A stretch of DNA of 64,000 nt from positions 62,001 through 126,000 of the forward strand of contig JADLBH010000002.1 in NCBI GenBank assembly GCA_020847855.1, given 5' to 3'. The stretch is from Fimbriimonadaceae bacterium (lineage in GTDB: Bacteria; Armatimonadota; Fimbriimonadia; Fimbriimonadales; Fimbriimonadaceae). Made by a program: the position numbers and the translations under genes. The notes below the pieces were generated by a model. It was not told where the DNA came from, did no database searches, and saw only the letters and a program-made list of their open reading frames with translations. Positions 16,656 through 25,414 of the stretch are shown piece by piece (position 1 is the stretch's first letter; each line of letters starts with the position of its first letter).

Positions 16656-17522
16656 ATGCGCAGGCTCTTTACGTTCGAAGTCGTGGAACGGAAGTTGCAA
16701 GACCCGGACCTCTTGCCGAAGCTTTCGTCGGACGCCATCCAGATCTTGCAGTGCCTGAACCAGGACGACACCGACACCAGCGAGTTGGAACGCCTCGTGG
16801 TCCAAGACGATGCCCTTTGCGCGGCCGTCGTCGGTGCGGCGAACAGCGCGCTTTACGGAGGGCGCCGCCCACAAGCCTCCAACCCGCGCGGCGCGATCCT
16901 CTTGATCGGGGAGCGGGCCGTCCGCATGATCGTCCTGACGATCTTCCTCCGGACGATCACCCTCGCCTCGCGGGAGGCCCGGATGTTCGTCCCAAAGCGA
17001 TTTGCCGACCATGGGATGACCGTAGGCTACGTCGTGCAGTGGCTCGAAGCTAGGGATCGTTCCAGCGAGGTCTCTCCGGACGAGGCCCTGATCGTCGGGG
17101 CGCTCCACGACGTATCGCTCGCGGCCCTCGCGGCCGTGGATCCGGCCCTCTACAACACGGTCTTTGCCGAGGCCAGGATGCGTCGCTGCACCCTGGGCGA
17201 GGCGTTCCAAGCCTTGTACGGCGAGGAGATCGAGCCCTTGTCGGCGACGGTCGCTCGCGCCTGGGGACTCCCGGCACCGATCGTGCAGTGCCTGGAAGAG
17301 GTTTGCCTTGCGGAGACTAAGCTCGCCGCGAGGGTTCGATACGCGGACTGGTATGCCGAGTCCGCAAAGCGCGGCATCACGTCCTGGCCGTGTACGGTGG
17401 AGTTGGAGCCCAGGATTCTCGAACTTGCCGCCTTGCCGATGATGGAGGCTTCCGAGCCCGACCCCATCGAGCAGATTGACAAGGTCGCCCAGGCCTGGCA
17501 AACCGTAAGCGACGCTGCATAA
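16656..17522 (+). CDS. HDOD domain signalling protein
   Basis: The 288-residue protein matches the HDOD domain over about residues 15-215. Recognisable blocks are LPKLSSDAIQILQCLNQDD, VVGAANSALYGG (the N-S-A-x-Y block), a GAILLIGERAVRMIVL helix pair and a degenerate ALIVGALHDV segment. HDOD proteins are non-catalytic relatives of HD phosphohydrolases and usually act in signal transduction. No second output domain is attached. The TAA stop lies inside the -10 box of lysA. A 12-bp inverted repeat, CTATC-CC-GATAG (16615-16626), sits 29 nt upstream of the start and could be an operator. Confidence 0.85.
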   Translation: MRRLFTFEVVERKLQDPDLLPKLSSDAIQILQCLNQDDTDTSELERLVVQDDALCAAVVGAANSALYGGRRPQASNPRGAILLIGERAVRMIVLTIFLRTITLASREARMFVPKRFADHGMTVGYVVQWLEARDRSSEVSPDEALIVGALHDVSLAALAAVDPALYNTVFAEARMRRCTLGEAFQALYGEEIEPLSATVARAWGLPAPIVQCLEEVCLAETKLAARVRYADWYAESAKRGITSWPCTVELEPRILELAALPMMEASEPDPIEQIDKVAQAWQTVSDAA

Positions 17523-17523
17523 T
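17518..17523 (+). promoter_or_regulatory. Leaderless-type -10 box (CATAAT) of lysA containing the upstream stop codon
   Basis: CATAAT ends 5 nt before the lysA ATG, and its TAA (17520-17522) is the stop codon of the HDOD gene. No Shine-Dalgarno sequence is present. Confidence 0.5.
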
Positions 17524-17528
17524 GTGCC

Positions 17529-18776
17529 ATGCCACCCGCGGCCTCGCTCAGGCCATTCCAGCTTGACCGGAGCCTCTCGGAAAGGCTGGCGGACGAATAC
17601 GGGACCCCACTCTATGTGGTCTCCGAGGCCCACTTCCGCGATCGCGCCCGCCAGTACACCGGCGCATGGACCGAGGGCGACGTTAGCTATGCGTGCAAGG
17701 CAAACTCGAACTTGGAGATCTTGAGGTGGGCGAACGGCGAGGGCCTCTCGATTGACGTTGCGAGCAGGGGAGAACTCGAGGCCGCGCTTCGGGCGGGGGT
17801 GCCTGGCGGCCGCATCCGTCTTCATGGCAACTACAAGACCGAGGAGGACATCCGCGCTGCGATGCAGGCGGGGGTTGCCGAAGTCGTCGCCGACAGCCTT
17901 CTCGAGATCGCCCACCTGGCCCGCCTGGGGTGGCGGGGCCACCTCTCCCTTCGCTTGGCGCTGGACGTCCATGCCGGTTCCTCGGAGAAGATCTCGACCT
18001 CGCACCCAGACACGAAGTTTGGGCTTTCGGTGGCGACCGGCGACGCGCTCGCGGGCGTCCGGTCGGCCCTCGACTTTGGCCTGAACCTCATCGGCTATCA
18101 CTGCCACGTCGGTTCCATGATGCCCGTCCCAGGGCCGGTCGCAGAGGCGGCACGCTCCATGGCGGAGTTCGCGAAGCGCACCCAGGCCGCGACCGGGTTT
18201 TGGCCCCTGGCGCTCAACCTGGGTGGCGGGTTGGCGGTGGACTACACGCCTGAGGACGACCCCGTCTCGGTATCGGCCTTCTGTGCCTCGATCGCCCAAG
18301 CGGCCAAGGATGCCTTGGGGAAGGACTGGCCCGAGCTCAGGATCGAGCCCGGGCGCTCCATCGCTGCCCCCGCTGGGCTGACCTTGTACCGGGTCGGCGT
18401 CGTGAAGAGGTCGAGCTCGGGGCGAAAGTTCGTTGCCGTGGACGGGGGGATGAGCGACAACCCGAGACCTGCGCTCTATGGCGCGAGATACACGGTGCAG
18501 TCGTTCCGGTCGGGAGCGAGCGAAGCGACCACGGTCGTGGGGCGTCACTGCGAGAGCGACGTGCTCTTCGAGGATGTGGACTTGGCTTCCGACGTCGAGC
18601 CGGGAGACCTCCTCCAAGTGTTGCACACTGGAGCCTACAACGCCTCGATGTCGAGCAACTATAACCGTTTTCCCCGGCCCGCGATGGTGGCGATTGACGA
18701 CTCGGGCGGATCTCGGGTCATCGAGCGTCGCGAGAGCTTGGACGATTTGTTCCGTCGCGAAGGGGGGGAGATCTAG
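17529..18776 (+). CDS. lysA: Diaminopimelate decarboxylase
   Basis: The 415-residue PLP enzyme makes L-lysine from meso-diaminopimelate. Expected fold-type III landmarks are present: PLP-lysine K57 in YACKANSN, HCHVGS at 191-196, the Gly-rich phosphate loop LGGGLAV near 231-237, EPGRS at 273-277 and the catalytic Cys341 in GRHCESDVL. Length and motif order are standard. The gene starts just after the HDOD stop and its own TAG overlaps the GTG of the next gene by 1 nt, so lysA, the site-2 protease and trpS form a tight unit. Confidence 0.95.
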   Translation: MPPAASLRPFQLDRSLSERLADEYGTPLYVVSEAHFRDRARQYTGAWTEGDVSYACKANSNLEILRWANGEGLSIDVASRGELEAALRAGVPGGRIRLHGNYKTEEDIRAAMQAGVAEVVADSLLEIAHLARLGWRGHLSLRLALDVHAGSSEKISTSHPDTKFGLSVATGDALAGVRSALDFGLNLIGYHCHVGSMMPVPGPVAEAARSMAEFAKRTQAATGFWPLALNLGGGLAVDYTPEDDPVSVSAFCASIAQAAKDALGKDWPELRIEPGRSIAAPAGLTLYRVGVVKRSSSGRKFVAVDGGMSDNPRPALYGARYTVQSFRSGASEATTVVGRHCESDVLFEDVDLASDVEPGDLLQVLHTGAYNASMSSNYNRFPRPAMVAIDDSGGSRVIERRESLDDLFRREGGEI

Positions 18777-19417
18777 TGCCTAAGTTCGATGAGGTCGCCA
18801 CCTACGTCGTCGTCATCCTCCTCAGCATCTCGGTCCACGAGTACGCCCATGCCAAGATCGCGGACATGTCGGGTGACGACACGCCCAGGCTCATGGGCCG
18901 GGTCTCCCTCTTGCCCTGGAAGCATTGGGACCCGATCGGTACCGTGATGATCATCCTGACCGCGGCCGCGGGCATAGGGATCGGCTGGGGGAAGCCCGTC
19001 ACGGTGAACCCGAGGCGGATGCGGAACCCGCGCTGGGACCACTTCTGGTCGGTCGCTGCCGGCCCGCTCAGCAACCTGATGATCGCGGGGCTCCTCGGCG
19101 CGGTGCTCCGGTTCCTACTACCCTTCGGCCCGGCGGTCCTGAACGACGGCCTGCTCACGTTCCTGATCGTGGCGGTCTATGCGAACATCGGGCTGTTCCT
19201 CTTCAACCTATTGCCGCTTGGCCCGCTGGACGGCCATTGGCTCGTGGGGGCGTTCCTTCCCGAAGGCGCTCGCGAGCGGTGGTACCTCTTCAATCGGACG
19301 GTGGGCGGCTTGTTGCTCCTGGGCCTCGTTTTCATCCGCAACGAGCATTTCGATCCCTTGGGTCAGATCTTCGGCCCGCTTCGTGCTGCCGTCTTTCAGA
19401 TCATCGTAGGTGTCTAA
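18776..19417 (+). CDS. Small site-2 protease-like membrane metalloprotease (M50B, no PDZ)
   Basis: The 213-residue protein is a compact M50 family member with the zinc motif HEYAH at 21-25 in the first membrane segment and a second active-site motif LDGH at 151-154. No PDZ domain is present. Five to six hydrophobic segments are visible. It resembles the FtsH-independent YwhC/Rip2-like group often found near tRNA synthetase or lysine genes. The substrate is unknown. GTG start overlaps the lysA stop by 1 nt and trpS follows after 3 nt, so translation is likely coupled. Confidence 0.85.
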   Translation: MPKFDEVATYVVVILLSISVHEYAHAKIADMSGDDTPRLMGRVSLLPWKHWDPIGTVMIILTAAAGIGIGWGKPVTVNPRRMRNPRWDHFWSVAAGPLSNLMIAGLLGAVLRFLLPFGPAVLNDGLLTFLIVAVYANIGLFLFNLLPLGPLDGHWLVGAFLPEGARERWYLFNRTVGGLLLLGLVFIRNEHFDPLGQIFGPLRAAVFQIIVGV

Positions 19418-19420
19418 GCT

Positions 19421-20425
19421 ATGACCGGAAAGAAGAGAATCTTGAGCGGTATGCGATCCACAAACGATCGCCTGCACATTGGCAACCTCGAAGGCGCCTT
19501 GCGCAATTGGATCGAGTTGCAGGACGAGTACGAGATGTACTGCATGGTGGCGGACTGGCACGTGCTCACCGACCACACCGAGCACATGGACATCGCGCAC
19601 AACTCCCGAGAGATCGCCAAGGACTTTGTCGCGGCAGGGCTCGACCCTTCGAAGTGCGCCGTTTTCCGGCAGTCGGACGTGAAGGAGCACGCCGAGCTGC
19701 ACCTGCTTCTCAGCATGGTTGCGGGCCTGGGCAAGCTGGAGCGGGTTCCTACCTACAAGGAGAAGCGGGACGAGGCCCGTTCCGAGGGCCAGGTCTCCTA
19801 TGGGCTCTTGGGCTATCCCGTGCTGCAGGCCGCCGACATCCTGCTTTATAAGCCCTACGGGGTGCCGGTAGGGAAGGACCAGGCCGCACATCTGGAGCTG
19901 AGCCGCGAGATCGCCCGGTCCTTCAACGCCAAGTTCGGGGACGTGTTTCCCGAGTTCGTGGACATTATCCCCGAGGACGAGTCCCGCTCGAAAGTGCCAG
20001 GACTGGACGTGGACGCGGAAGGAAGGCTGCGGAAGATGAGCAAGTCCTATGACAACTGCATCTACCTAAGCGAGACCGCCGACGAGACTGCGCAACGGAT
20101 CAAGGGGGCGTTCACGACCCCGACCAAGATTCGTAAAACCGATCCTGGCATCCCGGAAGGGTGCTCTGTATGTCAACTCCTGCGGCTATATGCGCCGGAA
20201 TGGGAGTCGCTCTGGGAGCAGGATCGCCGGGGTGAGCGGGGTTGTATGCAGAACAAGCAGGCCCTGACCGAGGCTCTGAACGAGGCGCTCCGGCCTATGC
20301 GGGAACGGCGGGCCGGCATCTCTGACGCGGACATCGAAAGCGTGCTGGAGAAGGGGGCGGCCCGGGCCCGCGAGACCGCGGCCCAAACCATGGATCAGGT
20401 CCGCAGGGCCATGCGACTCCTGTGA
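19421..20425 (+). CDS. trpS: Tryptophanyl-tRNA synthetase
   Basis: The 334-residue class I synthetase charges tRNA-Trp. The HIGH-equivalent HIGN is at 19-22 and the KMSKS loop at 205-209. LGYPVLQAADILLY (130-143) and VGKDQAAHLELSREIA (150-165) are typical TrpRS blocks. Length is standard for the bacterial enzyme. It is the third gene of the lysA unit. Confidence 0.95.
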   Translation: MTGKKRILSGMRSTNDRLHIGNLEGALRNWIELQDEYEMYCMVADWHVLTDHTEHMDIAHNSREIAKDFVAAGLDPSKCAVFRQSDVKEHAELHLLLSMVAGLGKLERVPTYKEKRDEARSEGQVSYGLLGYPVLQAADILLYKPYGVPVGKDQAAHLELSREIARSFNAKFGDVFPEFVDIIPEDESRSKVPGLDVDAEGRLRKMSKSYDNCIYLSETADETAQRIKGAFTTPTKIRKTDPGIPEGCSVCQLLRLYAPEWESLWEQDRRGERGCMQNKQALTEALNEALRPMRERRAGISDADIESVLEKGAARARETAAQTMDQVRRAMRLL

Positions 20426-20440
20426 CGCGGGCTACCTACC

Positions 20441-20446
20441 CATAAT
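20441..20446 (+). promoter_or_regulatory. Leaderless-type -10 box (CATAAT) of the HAD gene
   Basis: CATAAT ends 8 nt before the preferred GTG start at 20455. There is no Shine-Dalgarno sequence. Confidence 0.5.
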
Positions 20447-20454
20447 TGCCCTTG

Positions 20455-21243
20455 GTGAGCCCTCAAGAACCGTTCGGGAACGTACGAGCCGTCTTCTTCG
20501 ACCTGGACGACACCCTCTGCGCCTATTGGAACGCAGCCAAGGCCGGGCTCCGAGCCGCCTTTGACGCCGAGCCCGTTCCCGGATATGAGCTGGAGGAGGC
20601 GTTGAAGGTCTGGGCTCGGGAGTTCCGGCGGTATGCGGAGGAGCTCAAGACCTCGCACTGGTATGAGATCTATCTGACCGAGGGATCCACCACGCGAGCC
20701 GAGCTTATGCGGCAAGCCCTGGAGGCCATGGGCGTGACCGACCCGGAACACGCCTGGAGGCTGAGCGAGGTCTATGGCCGGGAGCGCGATGCGCGACTGG
20801 AGCTCTTCCCCGAGGCTCGCAACGTACTTCGGGCCCTCTCGGGCACCTTCCACCTCGGGCTGATCACGAACGGCCCCGCAGACATCCAGCGCCAAGAGAT
20901 CGCGACGCTCAACATCGGCTCCTACTTCGAGACGGTGCTGATCGAGGGCGAGATGGGGTTGGGCAAGCCCCATGCAGCGGTCTTTGCGAGGGCCGAAGAG
21001 GCGTGCCGGGCCAAGGGGGACGAGGTCCTCTTTGTGGGGAACAGCTACGCGCACGACATCGCACCTGCGCTCCGGGCGGGTTGGCGGACGGTTTGGATCC
21101 GGCGCGAGAGCGACGTGCCGCCGAGTGCCGACACGCCGCGCCGCGAGGAGATGCCGGAAGGTGCCACCCACCCAGATGCGATCCTGGAGACCCTCGAACC
21201 CCTCCCTCGACTTCTCGGGATTCGGAGCCTAGAGTCGGTCTAG
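20455..21243 (+). CDS. HAD-superfamily hydrolase (YjjG/pyrimidine 5'-nucleotidase-like)
   Basis: The 262-residue protein carries HAD motif I FFDLDDTLC with D16 and D18, a helical cap (about 25-110), motif II LITNGP, a motif III Lys in GLGKPH and motif IV FVGNSYAHDIAPA. The C1-type cap and sequence resemble nucleotidase-like HADs, but substrate cannot be assigned. In-frame TTG codons at 20446 and 20452 are alternative starts; GTG 20455 fits the CATAAT spacing. Confidence 0.85.
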   Translation: MSPQEPFGNVRAVFFDLDDTLCAYWNAAKAGLRAAFDAEPVPGYELEEALKVWAREFRRYAEELKTSHWYEIYLTEGSTTRAELMRQALEAMGVTDPEHAWRLSEVYGRERDARLELFPEARNVLRALSGTFHLGLITNGPADIQRQEIATLNIGSYFETVLIEGEMGLGKPHAAVFARAEEACRAKGDEVLFVGNSYAHDIAPALRAGWRTVWIRRESDVPPSADTPRREEMPEGATHPDAILETLEPLPRLLGIRSLESV

Positions 21244-21299
21244 AGGATTCCCGTTCGAGGGAGCGCTACCTTCTATCGTGTCCCGTGACGGAGGCCCTC

Positions 21300-22625
21300 T
21301 CAGGCCAAGACCGACCGGAGCGCCGCCGCGTAGGCGTCTATCTCCGCCCGAGTGCGAAGCTCGGTCACAGCGACGAGTAGGTCGTTGCTCATTTCGGGCC
21401 AGAACTCGTCCAGCGGGAGACCGGCAAGGATCTTCTCTCCGAGCAGTCTCTCCTGCACGCCCCGTGCGGGCTTGGGAAGGGTGAGTACGAACTCCCCGAA
21501 GACTGGCGCGTCGTGCTTGAGTCGAGCGCCTGCCTCGGTCAGCTTCGAGATCGCGTACTGGGTGTTCCTCACTGTCGCCTCGGCCATCCGGCGGATCCCG
21601 GTCTTTCCGAGCGCGCACATCGCGACCGTGCTGGCCAGGGCCATGAGCGCCTCGTTCGTGCAGATGTTGCTCGTCGCCTTCTCGCGGCGGATGTCTTGCT
21701 CACGGGTGCGCAGGGTCATGGTGTAGCCGGATCTGCCTTGAGCGTCGTGGGTTCGGCCCACCACGCGACCCGGTATCTGCCGCACGAGGTCCCTCTTGCA
21801 CGCGAAGAGCCCGAGCATGGGACCGCCAAAGCCCATGGGCAAACCTAGGGGTTGGCCCTCTCCGGTCACAACATCCGCCCCTAGTTCCCCGGGCGGCCGG
21901 AGCAGGCCGCACGAGACTGGGTCGGCACTGACCACGAGCATTGCGCCCGCGGAGTCTGCGGCACGGCGTAAGCCGGGGACGTCCTCGATTACGCCGAAGA
22001 AATTGGGGGATTGGATCGCCAGGCACGCGCACCCGTCGAGCGAGGGTACGCCCGTCCGCCCTTCCTGCAAGGGCACTTCGAAGACCTCGATCCCCATCGC
22101 CCAACAGTAGGTGCGCACCACGTCGCGATAATGCGGGTGGACGCCCTCGGCGACCGCGGCCCGCTTCTTGCCGCGGATATGGCAGCACATCACGACCGCC
22201 TCCGCCAGCGAGGTCGCACCGTCGTACATGCTGGCATTGGCGATCTCGCAGCCGTAGATCTCGGCGACGAGGCTCTGGAACTCGTAAATCGTCTGCAGGT
22301 AGCCCTGGCTGAGCTCCGGCTGGTAGGGCGTGTAGGCGGTGAGGAACTCGCCTCGTGAGATCACGGCTCCCACCGAGGCGGGCACGAACCGGTCATAGAT
22401 TCCCGCCCCGAGGAAGCACACGGTGCGAGCAAGGTCCTGGTTTTGGTCGGCGAGGGCGCGCAGGTGGCGGAGCAGCCCTGCCTCGTCCTTACCTTCTGGC
22501 ACGTCGAGAGCCCGCTCCAACCGGAGGTGTGAAGGGATCTCTCGAAATAGGTCGTCTATGCTCTCGACCCCGATGGCCGCGAGCATCTCGCGGCGGTCGT
22601 CATCGGTGTGGGGGATATAGGGCAT
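21300..22625 (-). CDS. gcvPA: Glycine dehydrogenase (decarboxylating) subunit 1
   Basis: The 441-residue protein is the N-terminal half of the P-protein in lineages where it is split in two. It begins MPYIPHTDDDRREMLAAIG and contains the GcvPA blocks FLGAGIYDRFVPASVGAVISRGEFLTAYTPYQPE-like (about 70-105) and QSPNFFGVIED. It acts with GcvPB to decarboxylate glycine and load the lipoyl arm of GcvH. It follows gcvH by 66 nt on the same strand. CAAAAT (22637-22642) or TAGAGC upstream may be a -10 box. gcvPB is 23 kb away. Confidence 0.95.
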   Translation of the reverse strand: MPYIPHTDDDRREMLAAIGVESIDDLFREIPSHLRLERALDVPEGKDEAGLLRHLRALADQNQDLARTVCFLGAGIYDRFVPASVGAVISRGEFLTAYTPYQPELSQGYLQTIYEFQSLVAEIYGCEIANASMYDGATSLAEAVVMCCHIRGKKRAAVAEGVHPHYRDVVRTYCWAMGIEVFEVPLQEGRTGVPSLDGCACLAIQSPNFFGVIEDVPGLRRAADSAGAMLVVSADPVSCGLLRPPGELGADVVTGEGQPLGLPMGFGGPMLGLFACKRDLVRQIPGRVVGRTHDAQGRSGYTMTLRTREQDIRREKATSNICTNEALMALASTVAMCALGKTGIRRMAEATVRNTQYAISKLTEAGARLKHDAPVFGEFVLTLPKPARGVQERLLGEKILAGLPLDEFWPEMSNDLLVAVTELRTRAEIDAYAAALRSVLA

Positions 22626-22691
22626 GGGCCGGCTCTATTTTGGGTCCAGGCATGACCGGGGGGCCCGGTCTCTTTCCCTACCGCGGTCGGC

Positions 22692-23063
22692 CTAACCCAG
22701 CGAGGACTTGTATTCGTCCGCGCTGAGGAGTGCGGGGGGGTCGCCGGTAAACCGCACTTTGACGAGCCACCCTTCCCCGTAGGGGTCGGTGTTCAAGAGC
22801 TCGGCCTGCGCTCCCAATGCAGGGTTGGCCTCGACCACCTCGCAAGCGGCGGGCGCGTAAACGTCGCTGACGGTCTTGACGCTCTCCACGGTCGTGAAGC
22901 CTTCGTCCTGTGCGAGGGCTCGGCCAGGCGTGGGAAGTTCGACATAGACGATGTCGCCGAGCTCGGACTGGGCATGGTCGGTGATCCCGATCGTGGCGGT
23001 GTCGCCTTCGATCCGCACCCATTCGTGGGTGCGGGTGTACTGTAGATCCTCAGGGACGTTCAC
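22692..23063 (-). CDS. gcvH: Glycine cleavage system H protein
   Basis: The 123-residue protein is of normal length with the lipoyl-attachment lysine K63 in VESVKTVSDV. It carries the aminomethyl group between P and T proteins. GTG 23061-23063 is the start; TAAAAC lies 7 nt upstream and no Shine-Dalgarno sequence is seen. It is the first gene before gcvPA and is divergent from the carB half-gene (56 bp between starts). Confidence 0.95.
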   Translation of the reverse strand: MNVPEDLQYTRTHEWVRIEGDTATIGITDHAQSELGDIVYVELPTPGRALAQDEGFTTVESVKTVSDVYAPAACEVVEANPALGAQAELLNTDPYGEGWLVKVRFTGDPPALLSADEYKSSLG

Positions 23064-23070
23064 AAGCCGA

Positions 23071-23076
23071 GTTTTA
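23071..23076 (-). promoter_or_regulatory. Possible -10 box (TAAAAC) of gcvH
   Basis: TAAAAC on the minus strand ends 7 nt before the GTG start. This short divergent gap must hold both this promoter and that of the carB half-gene. Confidence 0.35.
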
Positions 23077-23106
23077 CCTGGGGCCGGGGGCCATTGGGTC
23101 CCGTGC

Positions 23107-23112
23107 CAGAAT
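23107..23112 (+). promoter_or_regulatory. -10 box (CAGAAT) of the carB half-gene
   Basis: CAGAAT ends 7 nt before the ATG at 23120. The gap GGGAGCG also contains a GGGAG that could serve as a weak Shine-Dalgarno sequence. Confidence 0.35.
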
Positions 23113-23119
23113 GGGAGCG

Positions 23120-24820
23120 ATGGAGCGCACGGCGGTCGTCCTTGGCAGCGGCCCGATCCGGATCGGCCAAGGGGTGGAGTTCGACTATGGGTGCGTCCAT
23201 TGCGTCTACGCCCTTCGTGCCCTGGGCTATCGCGCCGTGATCGTGAACAACAACCCGGAGACGGTCAGCACCGACTTCGACACAGGCGACGCCCTCTACT
23301 TCGAGCCCGTGAATGCGGACAGCGTCGAGGCGGTCTGCCGCCGCGAGAGGGCCGAAGGAGTCATCGTCCAGTTCGGAGGCCAGACCGCGATCAACCTCGC
23401 CGAAGAGCTCCACGAGCGGGGGATACGGATCCTCGGCACGTCTCCGGATGCGATCGCCCTCGCAGAGGATCGGGAGCGGTGCGACGAGATGCTGGGTCGG
23501 CTAGGGATCGCAAGGCCTCAAGGTAGGGCTGTGCAAGGCCTGGAGGAGGCGGTGGCAGTGGCTCGTCAAACCGGGTACCCGGTTCTCGTCAGGCCGAGCT
23601 TCGTCTTGGGCGGGCGCGGCATGGAAATCTGCGAATCGGAGGCGCACCTGCGCGAGTTTTACTCCGAGGCAGAGGGCGCGAACCCTGGGAAGCCCGTGCT
23701 CGTGGACCGCTATATTCGTGGACTCGAAGCCGAGCTCGATGTCATCAGCGACGGTACCGATACGCTGATCCCTGGCGTGATGGAGCACATCGAAAGGGCT
23801 GGGGTCCACAGCGGAGACTCAATGACCGTCTATCCGCCTCGCGGGATCTCAAGAGCGGTCCAAGGGGAGATGGCGAAGATCGCGTCGAGGCTCGCTACCG
23901 AGATGGGAGTGCGCGGGCTGCTCAATGTTCAGTTCGTTTTGGACGGAGAGACCCCGATGGTGCTCGAAGTGAACCCGAGGGCGAGCCGGACCGTCCCGTA
24001 CCTCTCCAAGGTGACAGGGGTGCCGATGGTCGCCTTGGCCACTCACGCCGCGATCGGCGGGACGCTTCGAGAGTCTGGCTACGGAAGCGGCGTCTGGTGC
24101 CCGGTGCCGCTCCCTGGGGATCCTGCGATGAATGCCGGGGGAGTGTGGGCTCCAGGCACGCCTGGGGCGATCGCACACCCGGACCGCTACGCGGAGTCCG
24201 ACGATCCCATCAGCCGGATCTACGCGGTAAAGGCCCCTGTCTTTAGCTTCCAAAAGCTCGCCAGGGTCGAGCCCGCCCTCGGCCCGGAGATGAAGAGCAC
24301 GGGGGAAGTGCTCGGTCTGGACTCTACCTATGAGGCAGCCCTCTACAAAGCCCTGCTTGCTAGCGGGGTGTCGTTCCGCACCCAGGGCCAGGTCATCATC
24401 ACCGTGAACGATGCGGACAAGCTGGAGGCGGTCGCGATTGCCCGGCGGCTCGTTGCGGCCGGGCATACCGTTGGCGCCACGAGCGGAACACGAAGGGCCC
24501 TGGTCGAGGCTGGGGTCGAGTGCGAGCTTTTGAACAAGGTCCAAGAAGGCTCTCCGAACATTCGGGACCGGCTCTATGAGGGTAGGGTGAGCCTGATGAT
24601 CAACACTCCCAAGCCCGGCGACCAGAACACGGCCGATGCACGAATGATCCGGAGCACCTGCATCGGGACCGGGGTCGCCTGCGTCACCAGCATTGACACC
24701 GCCCGGGCCCTGGCCCACGCCCTCGAAGCCTATACTGATCCGACGAAGACGTCCTGCATGAGCATCACCGAATACCTTGCTCGGAAGGCGCCAAGTTCGA
24801 CCCCTAGCCTGGTAACGTAG
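23120..24820 (+). CDS. carB: Carbamoyl-phosphate synthase large subunit, C-terminal half as a separate gene
   Basis: The 566-residue protein corresponds to roughly residues 555-1073 of a normal CarB. It opens with GSGPIRIGQGVEFDYGCVH, the start of the second synthetase domain. It continues through the carbamate-phosphorylating ATP-grasp (IVQFGGQTAINLAEEL, VRPSFVLGGRGM, EVNPRASRTVPYLSK). It ends with an MGS-like allosteric domain (about 415-545). The first half, which phosphorylates bicarbonate, is absent here; upstream is gcvH on the opposite strand. Split carB genes are known in some archaea and in Aquifex. ATG 23111 is an alternative start. Confidence 0.9.
   Translation: MERTAVVLGSGPIRIGQGVEFDYGCVHCVYALRALGYRAVIVNNNPETVSTDFDTGDALYFEPVNADSVEAVCRRERAEGVIVQFGGQTAINLAEELHERGIRILGTSPDAIALAEDRERCDEMLGRLGIARPQGRAVQGLEEAVAVARQTGYPVLVRPSFVLGGRGMEICESEAHLREFYSEAEGANPGKPVLVDRYIRGLEAELDVISDGTDTLIPGVMEHIERAGVHSGDSMTVYPPRGISRAVQGEMAKIASRLATEMGVRGLLNVQFVLDGETPMVLEVNPRASRTVPYLSKVTGVPMVALATHAAIGGTLRESGYGSGVWCPVPLPGDPAMNAGGVWAPGTPGAIAHPDRYAESDDPISRIYAVKAPVFSFQKLARVEPALGPEMKSTGEVLGLDSTYEAALYKALLASGVSFRTQGQVIITVNDADKLEAVAIARRLVAAGHTVGATSGTRRALVEAGVECELLNKVQEGSPNIRDRLYEGRVSLMINTPKPGDQNTADARMIRSTCIGTGVACVTSIDTARALAHALEAYTDPTKTSCMSITEYLARKAPSSTPSLVT
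24813..24818 (+). promoter_or_regulatory. Leaderless-type -10 box (TAACGT) of the BFN gene
   Basis: TAACGT ends 6 nt before the ATG at 24825 and overlaps the end of the carB half-gene. The gap AGGAAC also holds AGGA, so a short leader with a weak Shine-Dalgarno sequence is possible. Confidence 0.4.
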
Positions 24821-24824
24821 GAAC

Positions 24825-25331
24825 ATGGCGGACGGTAGGCCGGACGAGCCCGATGATCTAGAACAGCCGCCCTTCTTCTTCAGCGACCCGGCTGGAGGCG
24901 ACGAGGACAGGCCGGAGACCTATGGAGAACCGATCCGGGTGGAAGTGGAAGGGGTGCTCGCCGAGTCCTCGGACGCAGAGGACGTCGAGCGCGCCTTCGT
25001 CCTCCTGAGTACCGGCGAGAGGAAGCTCCCGATCGTGATCGGACCTTGTGAGGCGGCCTCGATCGCCTACGCCCTTTCGGGCCAGCTCCACGACCGACCC
25101 TTGACCCACGACCTGATGAAGACGATCATGGACCGGACCGGCCTCGATATTGACCGCGTCGTGATAGACGACCTTTGGCGGGGGGTTTACTACGGCAAGC
25201 TCGTGCTCAAGGACTCGACGGGCGAGGAGTTGGAGGTGGATTGTCGTCCCTCGGATGCGATTGCGATGGCAGTGCGAACGGACGCACCCGTCTATGTCGC
25301 TGAAGGCATCCTCGACCGGGGCCAATCGTAA
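24825..25331 (+). CDS. BFN (bifunctional nuclease, DUF151) domain protein
   Basis: The 168-residue protein has an acidic N-terminal 30 residues and then a BFN/DUF151 domain: LPIVIGPCEAASIAYALSG, RPLTHDLMKTIM, and the C-terminal VDCRPSDAIAMAVRTDAPVY block. Plant and bacterial members have been reported to cut DNA and RNA, but the cellular role in most bacteria is unknown. It starts 4 nt after the carB half-gene. Confidence 0.9.
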   Translation: MADGRPDEPDDLEQPPFFFSDPAGGDEDRPETYGEPIRVEVEGVLAESSDAEDVERAFVLLSTGERKLPIVIGPCEAASIAYALSGQLHDRPLTHDLMKTIMDRTGLDIDRVVIDDLWRGVYYGKLVLKDSTGEELEVDCRPSDAIAMAVRTDAPVYVAEGILDRGQS

Positions 25332-25414
25332 GGTCGCTCCGAAACATGGCGGACTTGGCCGATCGCCTGCCCGTGCCAGGGCTCCAAGCCTGGGTTCCCT
25401 CGTAAGACTGCTAG

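Noticed and set aside
16317-18626. 769-codon open frame on the minus strand
   Set aside because: It lies opposite lysA and the HDOD gene and overlaps dxr on another frame. Its protein is rich in Arg, Gly, His and Pro as expected for a shadow frame of GC-rich genes.
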